Assembly (NCBI GenBank): GCA_020426505.1
Contig: JAGQPX010000069.1
Location: forward strand, 1 to 37,935
Origin: Planctomycetaceae bacterium
GTDB taxonomy: Bacteria > Planctomycetota > Planctomycetia > Planctomycetales > Planctomycetaceae
Direction: 5' to 3'
Length of the DNA stretch: 37,935 bases
Below, piece by piece: positions 15,724 to 23,688 of the stretch (position 1 is its first letter; each line of letters starts with the position of its first letter). A program made the translations under genes and the position numbers. Below the pieces are notes generated by a model that was not told the origin of the DNA, did no database searches, and was given only the letters and a program-made list of their open reading frames with translations.

Positions 15724-15731
15724 GTCGATAA
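15724..15731 (+). promoter_or_regulatory. FliA-like -10 octamer upstream of the first barrel/beta-helix gene
   Basis: GTCGATAA matches the sigma28 -10 consensus GCCGATAA at seven of eight bases and lies 85 bases before the start of the 847-residue surface protein. No -35 box at the expected 11-base distance is convincing. It is listed because a perfect octamer also precedes the related giant gene. Chance matches to an octamer with one mismatch are common at this scale. Confidence 0.25.
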
Positions 15732-15815
15732 AGTGTGACAAGTCATGTTCTGCGCCGATGATCTTTTCGGACGCAGGCACGATCAACGACGTTTCACAAC
15801 ACGTTTGGACATCTG

Positions 15816-18359
15816 TTGTTGCATCGACTGCTTTCCATCGCGACCCTGTTACTCGTTACGGTCACAGCCGATCTGGCAGTGAGGGCCGACGATCGGGCTA
15901 CGCCGTTTGACTCGGACGAATGGAGCGAGTCTCGGTCCGCAGCAGTCGAACAGGCGGTCGCCGAGTCATCAGATGAGACCGACGCGCAGATTCTGCCGGT
16001 CCAGGCGATCGTTGCATCACCCGCAACGGATATGAGCGGCGGCAACGCATTCGAGCCATGGTCGTTCGACGAATACACGCCGTTCATTCAGCGATTCGGG
16101 ATCGCTCATGATGCGGGAGATGGTATCGGATTCGATCAGGGTTTCACGACGTTGGAATGGATGACGCCCATCACAGGCGACTTCGACGGGTCTCTGTTAT
16201 TTGCGGATGGACGCGTGCTGATTCGCAACGATGCAACCGTCGGTGCGAACATCGGCATTGCCTATCGCTGGTACGACCTGGGGACCAACCGCATCTTTGG
16301 CGGGAACGTCTTCTACGATTACCGTCACTCCGAGTATGAGAATCACTTTCATCAACTCGGCCTCGGCCTCGAATGGCTGGGCGAACTCGTGGACCTGCGT
16401 GCGAACGCATACATCCCGGATGTCGACAATGTGCGTGGTCCTGTGCCGAACCTGTTCCAGGGGCATCGACTGATCATTAACCGGGATGAAGTCGCCATGA
16501 CCGGCGGAGACGTCGAGATTGGCGTCCGACTGCCGCCGATCGAGTCGATTCAGACCGAGTTGTTTGCGGGCGTCTATCACTTCGACGGACATGCCAACGA
16601 CGATGCAACCGGATGGCGGGCGCGAGCACAAGCTCAGTTCGGAGAACGAGTCACGCTCGACATGTCGGTGCAGGACGATGACCTGTTTGGATTGACGGCG
16701 TCGGTCGGTGTCGCGTTCCGTTACCTGCATCGGTTCCTTCCGCCATACACACAGGCGTCGCGACCGATGGATCCGAAGTTCTTCCGTCGCCCGCAGGACA
16801 TCGCAGCCGGCAACATCGCTTCACGACTGGGTGAGCCGATCGAACGGTTGCAGAACATTGTGTTGACGAGCCAGCCGGAAGTGGCGACGGATGCGGCCGG
16901 CGTGCCGCTCAACTTCCTGCATGTCGTCGAGGGAGCCGCCGGGGACGGGACGTTCGAAACGCCCTATGGCACGCTCTCGGCGGCAATGGCGGATGGGGAC
17001 GCCGGCACGAGCATCACCTACACCCCCTTTGGCGGCGCCTACATCGAGGACGTGACGATGGTCGCCGGAGCGACAATCCTGTCCAACGGCCCTGAACAGT
17101 ACGTCGACACGCAGTTCGGCCCGACACTCCTGCCCTTCTCCGGTGCGAGCACCGATCTGTCGATGCTGCCCACGCTCGATGGAGACGTAACGCTCGCGGA
17201 CAACACACGCTTTTCCGGCTTCGATGTCACCGGGGGGATCGCGGGGTCCGGTCTCATGGACGTGACCGTCGATAACAGCGTTGTGTCGAATTCACTGGGC
17301 GATGCGATTTCGTTGATGACGGTTGACGGAGCCGTGTTGCACAATCTCATGCTCTCGTCGACAGCGGGGCGCGGTCTGCTCCTCGACGACACGTCAGCAA
17401 CGCTCACTGATGTAACGGTCTCACTCGCTGCGGATGATGGAGTCGAGATCACGTCTGCCGGAGTCGATCGAACGGTCGACATCACGAATCTGTCCGTTGA
17501 CGCGGCCTTCACGGAAGGTGTCGACATCAATCTCGACGGGGCTGGCGACCTTACCGTCTCGATTGATGGCACCAACACGGTCACTGCTGCGGACAACGCC
17601 ATCGATGCGACACTGGGAGCCGCCTCGACCGGCGATCTCATGCTATCCCTCACGGGACTGACGCTCGCCTCGACCGCCGGTGCCGGCGTGAACATCGATG
17701 GCACTGCTGGTGCGGGAACCGCTTTTGTCACTGCGCTGGACGATGTCACGATCTCGCAGGCAGCGATGGGGGGATTCTTTGTCGACACGGCGACGTTTGA
17801 TGCGGACCCGACCACGGGCGCCATCGATCTTGTATCGGCCTCCGCGGTTACGATCGGGGATGCGGCGAGCACGACGGACATCATGGGCGATGGATTGCGA
17901 CTGCTCGATCCCACCGGTGAGTTGAACATTGATGTCCTCTCGATCGCCAACGACACGGGGACCGGACTGTTCGTCGACACCAAGGGGGGCGGGACAACGT
18001 TCACACTCAGCACCGGGGCCGGGAGCAGCATCACCACAACGAATGGCCCCGCCTTGTCCCTCGACCCGCTGGATATTGATCTGACACTCGATCTCGTTAA
18101 GTCGGACGACAGTCCCACGGAGGGCATCTTCATCGACACCGTGACCGGCAATATGGTGATCAACACGACGACGATCAACAGCGCCGTCGGCACGGCCATT
18201 CTCATTCAGAACACACCGGCCCCTCTGGACATTCTCTTCGGTGATGCCTCGATCCTCAGCACGGTGAACGACGACTTCAACACCAACGTCGACACATCCG
18301 TGGGCAACGGAACGAACCTGACGATCGACTTCACGTCGCTGTCAATCACGGGACCGTGA
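15816..18359 (+). CDS. Surface protein: inverse-autotransporter-like beta-barrel plus parallel beta-helix (847 aa)
   Basis: A signal peptide (residues 1-24) and a polar linker lead to a likely outer-membrane beta-barrel at about residues 108-305. It has alternating aromatic strands such as ANIGIAYRWYDLGTNRIFGG, NVFYDYRH, HQLGLGLEWLGELVDLRANAYIP and GLTASVGVAFRYL, resembling the barrel of intimin/invasin-type inverse autotransporters. After a linker, the motif GDGTFETPYGTLSAA (about residue 385) opens a passenger of ~450 residues made of beta-helix coils (VDNSVVSNSLGDAISLMTVDG and similar). The same order and the GDGT-x-x-x-PY junction recur in the giant protein at 23689. The start is a TTG at 15816 (a second TTG follows at once) with only a weak GGA before it. 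Export to the cell surface is inferred; no known enzyme motif is present. Confidence 0.8.
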   Translation: MLHRLLSIATLLLVTVTADLAVRADDRATPFDSDEWSESRSAAVEQAVAESSDETDAQILPVQAIVASPATDMSGGNAFEPWSFDEYTPFIQRFGIAHDAGDGIGFDQGFTTLEWMTPITGDFDGSLLFADGRVLIRNDATVGANIGIAYRWYDLGTNRIFGGNVFYDYRHSEYENHFHQLGLGLEWLGELVDLRANAYIPDVDNVRGPVPNLFQGHRLIINRDEVAMTGGDVEIGVRLPPIESIQTELFAGVYHFDGHANDDATGWRARAQAQFGERVTLDMSVQDDDLFGLTASVGVAFRYLHRFLPPYTQASRPMDPKFFRRPQDIAAGNIASRLGEPIERLQNIVLTSQPEVATDAAGVPLNFLHVVEGAAGDGTFETPYGTLSAAMADGDAGTSITYTPFGGAYIEDVTMVAGATILSNGPEQYVDTQFGPTLLPFSGASTDLSMLPTLDGDVTLADNTRFSGFDVTGGIAGSGLMDVTVDNSVVSNSLGDAISLMTVDGAVLHNLMLSSTAGRGLLLDDTSATLTDVTVSLAADDGVEITSAGVDRTVDITNLSVDAAFTEGVDINLDGAGDLTVSIDGTNTVTAADNAIDATLGAASTGDLMLSLTGLTLASTAGAGVNIDGTAGAGTAFVTALDDVTISQAAMGGFFVDTATFDADPTTGAIDLVSASAVTIGDAASTTDIMGDGLRLLDPTGELNIDVLSIANDTGTGLFVDTKGGGTTFTLSTGAGSSITTTNGPALSLDPLDIDLTLDLVKSDDSPTEGIFIDTVTGNMVINTTTINSAVGTAILIQNTPAPLDILFGDASILSTVNDDFNTNVDTSVGNGTNLTIDFTSLSITGP

Positions 18360-18407
18360 TTTGTTGGCAGTTGTGAGTTTGTCTGCTCTCTTGACGTGTG
18401 TCCCCGA

Positions 18408-18413
18408 TATAAT
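18408..18413 (+). promoter_or_regulatory. Candidate -10 element for trpF
   Basis: A perfect TATAAT lies ~113 bases before trpF. TTGACG occurs upstream but at only 11 bases spacing, so it does not fit as a normal -35. A small stem (TGCCTG/CAGGCA at about 18415-18434) follows directly in the presumed 5' leader; it has no T tract and no Trp-rich ORF, so attenuation is not supported here. Confidence 0.35.
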
Positions 18414-18525
18414 TGCCTGTCACTGCGCAGGCAGTTGATGCGCGGATGTTCGCCGAATCGTTCCAATGCGGTCGGATGATCTGCAGAAACTCGAAGATCC
18501 GAACGCGTGACATGCGGCAATACCA

Positions 18526-19188
18526 ATGAATCAACAACACTTGTGGATCAAGATCTGTGGAATCCGCGATGTCCCGACAGCGTTGGCGGTGGCGGAATGT
18601 GGTGCCGATGCGATCGGTTTAAACTTTTATGATCAATCCCCTCGCTGTGTTGACACAACGTCAGCACGTGGCATCGTCGAGTCGTTGCCGTCGCACGTTT
18701 CGCCGGTGGGGTTGTTCGTCAATCATTCGATTGATGAGATTCGCCGCATCGCGACGACGTGCGGGATCACAACGGTGCAACTGCACGGCGACGAGCCGGC
18801 TTCGATGATTGGCGAGCTTTCCGATTACCGAGTGATCCGGGCACTGCGGACCGACGGGGACTTTGCATCGTTGGCATCTCAACAAATGAACGAGTCACAA
18901 CAGGTCGGTGCGATGCCCTGGGCATGGCTCGTGGATTCCCGTTCTCCTCATGCGTATGGTGGCACGGGTGAAACAGTCGATTGGGAGCCACTTGCCCATG
19001 AGCAACGATCGCCGGAATGGCCACCATTGGTGCTCGCCGGCGGACTGACTCCGGAGAACGTGGCGGATGCGGTTCGCACCGTGCAGCCGTGGGGCATCGA
19101 TGTCGCCAGTGGTGTCGAATCCTCGCCGGGAGTGAAAGATTTAGAAATGGTGAAGGTGTTCATCAGCCGGGCTCGGGCCGCGTCTTGA
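18526..19188 (+). CDS. trpF: Phosphoribosylanthranilate isomerase
   Basis: TrpF converts N-(5-phosphoribosyl)anthranilate to the 1-deoxyribulose derivative, the third step of tryptophan synthesis, in the cytoplasm. The 220-residue TIM barrel shows the N-terminal KICGI motif with catalytic Cys11 and the VQLHGDE strand. The general-base Asp137 lies in WLVDS, followed by GGTGETVDW. Phosphate-binding loops are LAGGLTPENV and IDVASGVESSPGVKD. The gene is not in a trp operon here: it stands between a surface-protein gene and a receiver-domain gene. Insertions such as SQQMNESQQVG before the Asp strand make it slightly longer than average. Confidence 0.95.
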   Translation: MNQQHLWIKICGIRDVPTALAVAECGADAIGLNFYDQSPRCVDTTSARGIVESLPSHVSPVGLFVNHSIDEIRRIATTCGITTVQLHGDEPASMIGELSDYRVIRALRTDGDFASLASQQMNESQQVGAMPWAWLVDSRSPHAYGGTGETVDWEPLAHEQRSPEWPPLVLAGGLTPENVADAVRTVQPWGIDVASGVESSPGVKDLEMVKVFISRARAAS

Positions 19189-19255
19189 GAATCATCGGCC
19201 ATGATCCTAGGATTGACGGACCTAATGGCGACTGCAGGACACGAGCGAAACACTC

Positions 19256-19630
19256 ATGGCAGAACAAAAGAAAATCCTGTTGATCGAAGATGATCGCGAG
19301 ATTGCTTCGACGATGATCAGCGTCCTCGACGGTGCTGGCTACGACATTACGCACGCGCCCAACGGCGTCGAAGGGCAGAAGCTTGTCGATTCACTCAAGC
19401 CGGACCTCGTCATCACGGACATGATGATGCCCAAAATGGGAGGGTTCCCGGTGCTGGAATACCTCAAAAGCATCAGCAACCCGCCGCCGGTGATCATGAT
19501 TACCGCCAACGAGGGAGGGCGGCACAAGGCGTATGCCGAGATGCTGGGGGTCGTCGACTACATCCGCAAGCCGTTTGCGATGGACGTGCTGCTGGAGGCG
19601 GTCAGCCGTGCGACGCAGAAGGACGATTGA
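19256..19630 (+). CDS. Stand-alone response-regulator receiver protein
   Basis: The 124-residue protein is a single CheY-like receiver with no output domain. The acidic pocket is Asp12-Asp13, the phospho-acceptor is Asp55 in LVITDMMMP, the switch Thr is Thr83 in IMITANEGG, and the conserved Lys is Lys105 in YIRKPF. It would relay phosphate from a histidine kinase encoded elsewhere, either as a phosphorelay intermediate or through protein-protein contact. No kinase gene is present in the window. It starts 67 bases after trpF and may be co-transcribed with it. Confidence 0.93.
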   Translation: MAEQKKILLIEDDREIASTMISVLDGAGYDITHAPNGVEGQKLVDSLKPDLVITDMMMPKMGGFPVLEYLKSISNPPPVIMITANEGGRHKAYAEMLGVVDYIRKPFAMDVLLEAVSRATQKDD

Positions 19631-19653
19631 TCGGCTGCAGTGATGTTCCCTGC

Positions 19654-19950
19654 TTACTCGAAACCCAGATTGCTTTCGATGTCGCGTGCCTTTTGTGACA
19701 TAAAGACGTTTCTCAGGCCGAGCGGATCGTTGGCCTGCTCCTTCGTCTGATGGCCCCGTGCCTCGACACCGACTTCCTGCACCCAGGGGTCGCTGCTGTC
19801 GTCAGTCGGATCATGGTAGTCTCCTGTCGTCGGTCGGAATGACGAGACAGTCTCGGATGCGGCCATCTTCATCGTGTTCATGGCTGCACATCCCGGAAAC
19901 GCGATCAGACCGGCTGTCAGCAACAGTGCGGAGTAGCAATTCTTGTGCAT
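19654..19950 (-). CDS. Small lipoprotein of unknown function
   Basis: The ATG at 19950 gives 98 residues with a lipoprotein signal peptide (HKNCYSALLLTAGLIAFPGC). The lipobox-like FPGC places the lipidated cysteine at residue 20. The mature part is polar, with a Asp/Thr-rich stretch (DYHDPTDDSSDPWVQEVG) and a C-terminal segment NDPLGLRNVFMSQKARDIESNLGF. Upstream in-frame extensions to 20121 have non-protein-like composition and would bury the signal peptide, so they are rejected. The family is not recognised; location in the envelope is inferred from the lipobox. Confidence 0.7.
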   Translation of the reverse strand: MHKNCYSALLLTAGLIAFPGCAAMNTMKMAASETVSSFRPTTGDYHDPTDDSSDPWVQEVGVEARGHQTKEQANDPLGLRNVFMSQKARDIESNLGFE

Positions 19951-20151
19951 AGGACTTGCGGGTGCCGACTCGTTCGCGATGACTGTCATCAACAAACGTG
20001 GCGGCTGTGTTGTCAGAGGGATCGGTTGATGGGAGAATGAGGAAGGGGCCGGACTTTGACGAATTCCCGATTCGGAGTCCAGCCGAGTACCAGCCCGGTC
20101 ACGTCGATCTGAAGTCGGCAATTTGACGTTTCTCCACCTGATCTGGATCCC

Positions 20152-21117
20152 TTGTCTCCTCTCGTTTTTGATCCGTTGTTCAAACGCATCCGCTGGGGCG
20201 GACGGCGGTTAGGATCGGTGCTTCACAAGCCGATCGGACCGGAGGAGGACTACGCAGAGAGCTGGGAAATCGCCGATCATGGGGCAGATCAGAGCGTTGT
20301 CAGCATGGGAGATTTCGCCGGACAAACGCTCGCTCAACTGGTCGAACGGCAGAATGTGCCGCTGCTCGGTCGTCACACGGGGAGGGAGCAGTTCCCCCTG
20401 TTGGTCAAGTTCCTCGATGCGAGCGACGTGTTGTCCGTTCAGGTGCATCCGGACGATCTCCTGGCGAGGGAATTCGACCCGGCCGAGAATGGCAAAACAG
20501 AGGCATGGGTCATCCTGGATGCAGAGCCGGGCAGCGAGCTATTCGTCGGGTTGAAGTCTGGGGTGACACCCAAGGAACTTCGAACGTGTCTGGAAACGGG
20601 CACGGTCGAGAATCTGCTTCATCGCTTTACCGCGAGGACGGGCGACTGCATTTTTGTGCCCGCCGGCACGGTGCATGCGATCGGCGCGGGCGTGCTACTC
20701 GCGGAAATACAACAGTCCAGCGATCTCACGTTCCGCATGCACGACTGGGGACGGATGGGAGCCGATGGTAAGCCGCGCGAGTTACACATCGACTCAGCCC
20801 TGCGTGCCACCGACTTCCGCCGTGGGCCGGTCGATCCCGTCACGCCACGGCTCATGGAGAGTGACCACCATCAGGAAGAGCTCGTTCGTTCCGATCACTT
20901 CGTGCTGCACCGCCACCGTGGCGAGGATCCGTTCTTATTGCAGGATGATAATGCGTTTCACGTGTTGATGGTCCTCGCCGGCGACGCCCGACTGGCGTCG
21001 GATGGCGAGGTGATCGAGATGCCTCTCGGACAAACGGTGCTGCTGCCGGCCGAGCGTGGCGACACCGTCATCACACCGGCGTCAGACCTCGTACTGCTCG
21101 ACGCCTTTCTACCTTGA
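20152..21117 (+). CDS. manA: Mannose-6-phosphate isomerase, class I
   Basis: The enzyme interconverts mannose-6-phosphate and fructose-6-phosphate, linking glycolysis to GDP-mannose and surface polysaccharide synthesis. The 321-residue cupin protein has the zinc ligands and active-site segments of the compact Bacillus-type ManA: SVQVHPDD (Gln97, His99), GKTEAWV (Glu117), and FVPAGTVHAIGAGVLLAEIQQSSDLTFRMHD split around His175. The start is a TTG at 20152 (MSPLVFDPLFKRIRWGG), which fits the family N-terminus; the SD is weak. It is shorter than E. coli ManA because it lacks the helical insert, as is normal for this subgroup. Confidence 0.93.
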   Translation: MSPLVFDPLFKRIRWGGRRLGSVLHKPIGPEEDYAESWEIADHGADQSVVSMGDFAGQTLAQLVERQNVPLLGRHTGREQFPLLVKFLDASDVLSVQVHPDDLLAREFDPAENGKTEAWVILDAEPGSELFVGLKSGVTPKELRTCLETGTVENLLHRFTARTGDCIFVPAGTVHAIGAGVLLAEIQQSSDLTFRMHDWGRMGADGKPRELHIDSALRATDFRRGPVDPVTPRLMESDHHQEELVRSDHFVLHRHRGEDPFLLQDDNAFHVLMVLAGDARLASDGEVIEMPLGQTVLLPAERGDTVITPASDLVLLDAFLP

Positions 21118-21119
21118 GG

Positions 21120-23144
21120 TCACGCGGTGGGTTGGTCGAAGCGGGTTCGGCGTTCGGTCTGAATGATCCAGTGCCGTAAGAGCGAACGGAAGTCATACGC
21201 ATCACGGCTGCCGGCGCCGATGTTGGGCCGGTGATTGGCCGTGAAGGTTTCCCTTCGATGTGCGACGGTCCCGTTCACTGGCTCCCGTCGCGACGTGTGT
21301 GGAGTTCGCGCGTGATGAGACTCGGAAACAGCCGCGACGACGGGGCAGTCAAAGTCGTGTGACAACTGGTGCCACAGTGATTCTGAATGAGTGCCTGCGA
21401 CGAGGATTCCTTCCTCCGCGTTGTCTGAGACATCGAGATAGACTCCCGCGAGCGGTCCGCGTTGCAGGTGCAGCGTTTCCAGCGTCGTGAGAAGTGCTGC
21501 CGTTGTGTGCGGTCGCTCGATGAAGCACAACTGGTCGGTCCAGTTGCAGATGCGATCGACCGCTTCGTCGACGAACCACGGTTTCTCACGAAACCCGCCA
21601 GATGGCTCATCGCCATGCAGGCGATCGACGACTTCCGCGACGGACAACCCATCGCCGTGAGCCTGCTCGTCCGCCATGCGGTGCACGAGCAGCGTGACGA
21701 ACTGCCGGAGATCGCCTTCGCAGACGACGACCTTCAGTCCATCGTCATCGGCCCGCAGGTCGCTGAGGAGTGCATCAATCAAGCGTTCCTGACACGTGCG
21801 GGCGTTTGTCGCGCGGATGATCGTCACGTCGTCGAGAGACGGTTCCGTGTTCCACGTCAACGACTCCGCGTTGTGCGTTGGTTCGCAGACGGCGTCGATG
21901 GCTGCGGCAACGCTGATCACGTCGCACATTGCTGGAGAAACGGACGCCGGTCGATGTCGCCGGTCGATCGGCCACTGATCGAGAATCTGATGGGCCTCAT
22001 CGAATCGACCGCAGCCCAGGGCCTCCGCGACGTCGCTCGCCATGTGCCGACATTCATCATGCTCGGCTCGATGGATCATCGTGTGCAGTCGATGATTGAC
22101 GGCTTCCCAGTAGCGCTCCGGCTGAAAGGCGTACCACGGTCGATGGGGTGCCTTCGTGTGTCGGGAGAATTCCGGCTCGACCCATTGGCGACGCACAAAC
22201 GAACGTCCCTCCATCAGTCGGCGGAGTGCCTCGCGCCCCTGTCGAATGACAAACTCTGAGGCCGACTCTCCCGGGCCGATCTGCGTCGAGTCGAACACGT
22301 GAACTTCGGGGCATCGCACAGCACCGTCACGCGTTGTGAGGAAGTGACGCACGAGTGCCGGTTGAGCAGCCGCATTCCGGAAGAGGATTCTCACCTGCGA
22401 AAAGCCGAGATCATGTAGAGCGTCCCAGCGGTGGGGTGTCATTTCGTCGAGCGCGCCGACGGCAGCGACGTTCCAGAAGCCGCGTGTCTGGAGCGTTAGT
22501 GCGTCGATGACTTCCTCAACGAGAATCAACGTCTGCTGCTCAGCTGATTGAGACGACTGCGATTTGCGAGTCAGCACGCGGTCCAGTCCGTATGCCACCA
22601 CGCCCGTCTCCGTCGCGCCTCGGAGACACCGCATGGTCGTCGACGGATCACGGTCGAGGTGGATGAAACCGACGTCAACGATTTCGCCGAAGCGATCACG
22701 TAAGGGGACGACCAGACAACCGGCCCACTCGGACTGACACAGCGACCCAAACGTGTGTTGAGACATCGAGAACCGGGCAGTCCCAATTGAGAATCCAACG
22801 CTTGTCAGAAAGCTCTCGACCTCGGACGGAGTGGTGTACAGTCCGAACTGAAGGTTATGGACCTCATCGATCGAGAACCCGCGGCGGTGGAGCCAGTCGA
22901 GAGCCTTGTCAGCCGCCGGTCCGGTGCTGCGAATGACTTCGGAGTGTCGCGTCGATTCGATCAGTCTCGACTGGGCATATCCCGTAAATGCATCGAGCAG
23001 TTCAGCATGATTTCTCTGGGAGATCGGGAACTGGACATCGAAACGTGATCGATTCTCTATTGGCAGATCTCCCAGGCTTCGGCGGTGAAATCCCTGACCG
23101 GTGCGTGTGAAAGACTCCATGCGGCTCGTGGTCTGTGTTCCCAT
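21120..23144 (-). CDS. Degenerate DnaG/Twinkle-like protein (Toprim plus RecA-fold remnants)
   Basis: This is a 674-residue protein. Residues ~80-190 match the N-terminal part of the DnaG catalytic core (ALDWLHRRGFSIDEVHNLQFG; AGCLVVPLRDRFGEIVDVGF; VVAYGLDRVL). Residues ~205-260 match a Toprim domain: Glu210 is kept in LILVEEVIDAL, but the usual DxD is replaced by ILFRNAAAQ. The N-terminus lacks a zinc-binding domain. The C-terminal half (about 470-670) follows the layout of a DnaB/Twinkle RecA domain, but the Walker A position reads IIRATNARTCQERL with no GKT; a Walker-B-like VYLDVSD remains. I infer a catalytically inactive primase-helicase relative with an unknown role. The ATG at 23144 is supported by AAGGA six bases upstream. 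Confidence 0.65.
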   Translation of the reverse strand: MGTQTTSRMESFTRTGQGFHRRSLGDLPIENRSRFDVQFPISQRNHAELLDAFTGYAQSRLIESTRHSEVIRSTGPAADKALDWLHRRGFSIDEVHNLQFGLYTTPSEVESFLTSVGFSIGTARFSMSQHTFGSLCQSEWAGCLVVPLRDRFGEIVDVGFIHLDRDPSTTMRCLRGATETGVVAYGLDRVLTRKSQSSQSAEQQTLILVEEVIDALTLQTRGFWNVAAVGALDEMTPHRWDALHDLGFSQVRILFRNAAAQPALVRHFLTTRDGAVRCPEVHVFDSTQIGPGESASEFVIRQGREALRRLMEGRSFVRRQWVEPEFSRHTKAPHRPWYAFQPERYWEAVNHRLHTMIHRAEHDECRHMASDVAEALGCGRFDEAHQILDQWPIDRRHRPASVSPAMCDVISVAAAIDAVCEPTHNAESLTWNTEPSLDDVTIIRATNARTCQERLIDALLSDLRADDDGLKVVVCEGDLRQFVTLLVHRMADEQAHGDGLSVAEVVDRLHGDEPSGGFREKPWFVDEAVDRICNWTDQLCFIERPHTTAALLTTLETLHLQRGPLAGVYLDVSDNAEEGILVAGTHSESLWHQLSHDFDCPVVAAVSESHHARTPHTSRREPVNGTVAHRRETFTANHRPNIGAGSRDAYDFRSLLRHWIIQTERRTRFDQPTA

Positions 23145-23688
23145 CTCATTCCTTTGCAAGTCAGGGTTTGTGCCGTTGAAAGATTTGCAATCGGGCGTCG
23201 GCCGAGGCTGCGGTTAATCGTGGTGAAGAACGTTTTTTGGGTGAAAGAATGCGTGTCCGCACCCGAGAGTTGAGAGCCGACACATCGTCGAGCGTAAGCA
23301 TGCATGGCGTGTGCCAGCGAAGTGTTTTTTAGACCAGGCTGTCAGTGTCGTGTGTCGTCGGGGTCGCATCTTCGATGCGTCACTCGGCGATGACCGGAAG
23401 CACAGTTCGGCAGGAGTCGCCGGAGTCACGGTGTCAGTGATTGCCGTATGTCAAACTGGGAAAGCTGGGAGCCACGTGGAGCAGCTACAACCCGTGAAAC
23501 AGATACAACCGGAATCTCTTTCCTATCCAGATCGACCCGTTAAGTGCCGATAAATGATACGAACGTCCCGACCGGTCTACCCGGACCGTTCGGCGTTTCG
23601 ACGAAGTTTCGACACAGTCGTGAGTCAATGAGGCAGGGACGGCCTCGGACAGAACCGGGTTGTCCGCCTTGAGTCTATGGAGAGACCG
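23145..23688. other. Long divergent intergenic region before the giant gene
   Basis: These ~540 bases separate the minus-strand primase-like gene from the plus-strand giant gene. No convincing ORF, RNA gene or known riboswitch is seen. The part nearest the giant gene holds a perfect FliA-like octamer (23546-23553) and the SD GGAG before the ATG at 23689. A long untranslated leader for the giant mRNA is likely. Confidence 0.5.
23546..23553 (+). promoter_or_regulatory. FliA-like -10 octamer upstream of the giant gene
   Basis: GCCGATAA is a perfect match to the sigma28 -10 consensus, 136 bases before the chosen start. The -35 position does not match TAAAGTTT, so assignment is tentative. A seven-of-eight match precedes the related 847-residue gene. 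Confidence 0.3.

Noticed and set aside
17039..18205. 388-codon minus-strand ORF under the 847-aa protein
   Set aside because: The Ser/Pro/Val-rich, repetitive translation is the mirror of biased codons on the plus strand; no SD, no domain.
23400..23688. Possible c-di-GMP riboswitch before the giant gene
   Set aside because: The conserved GEMM core bases were looked for and not found; only scattered G-rich motifs are present.
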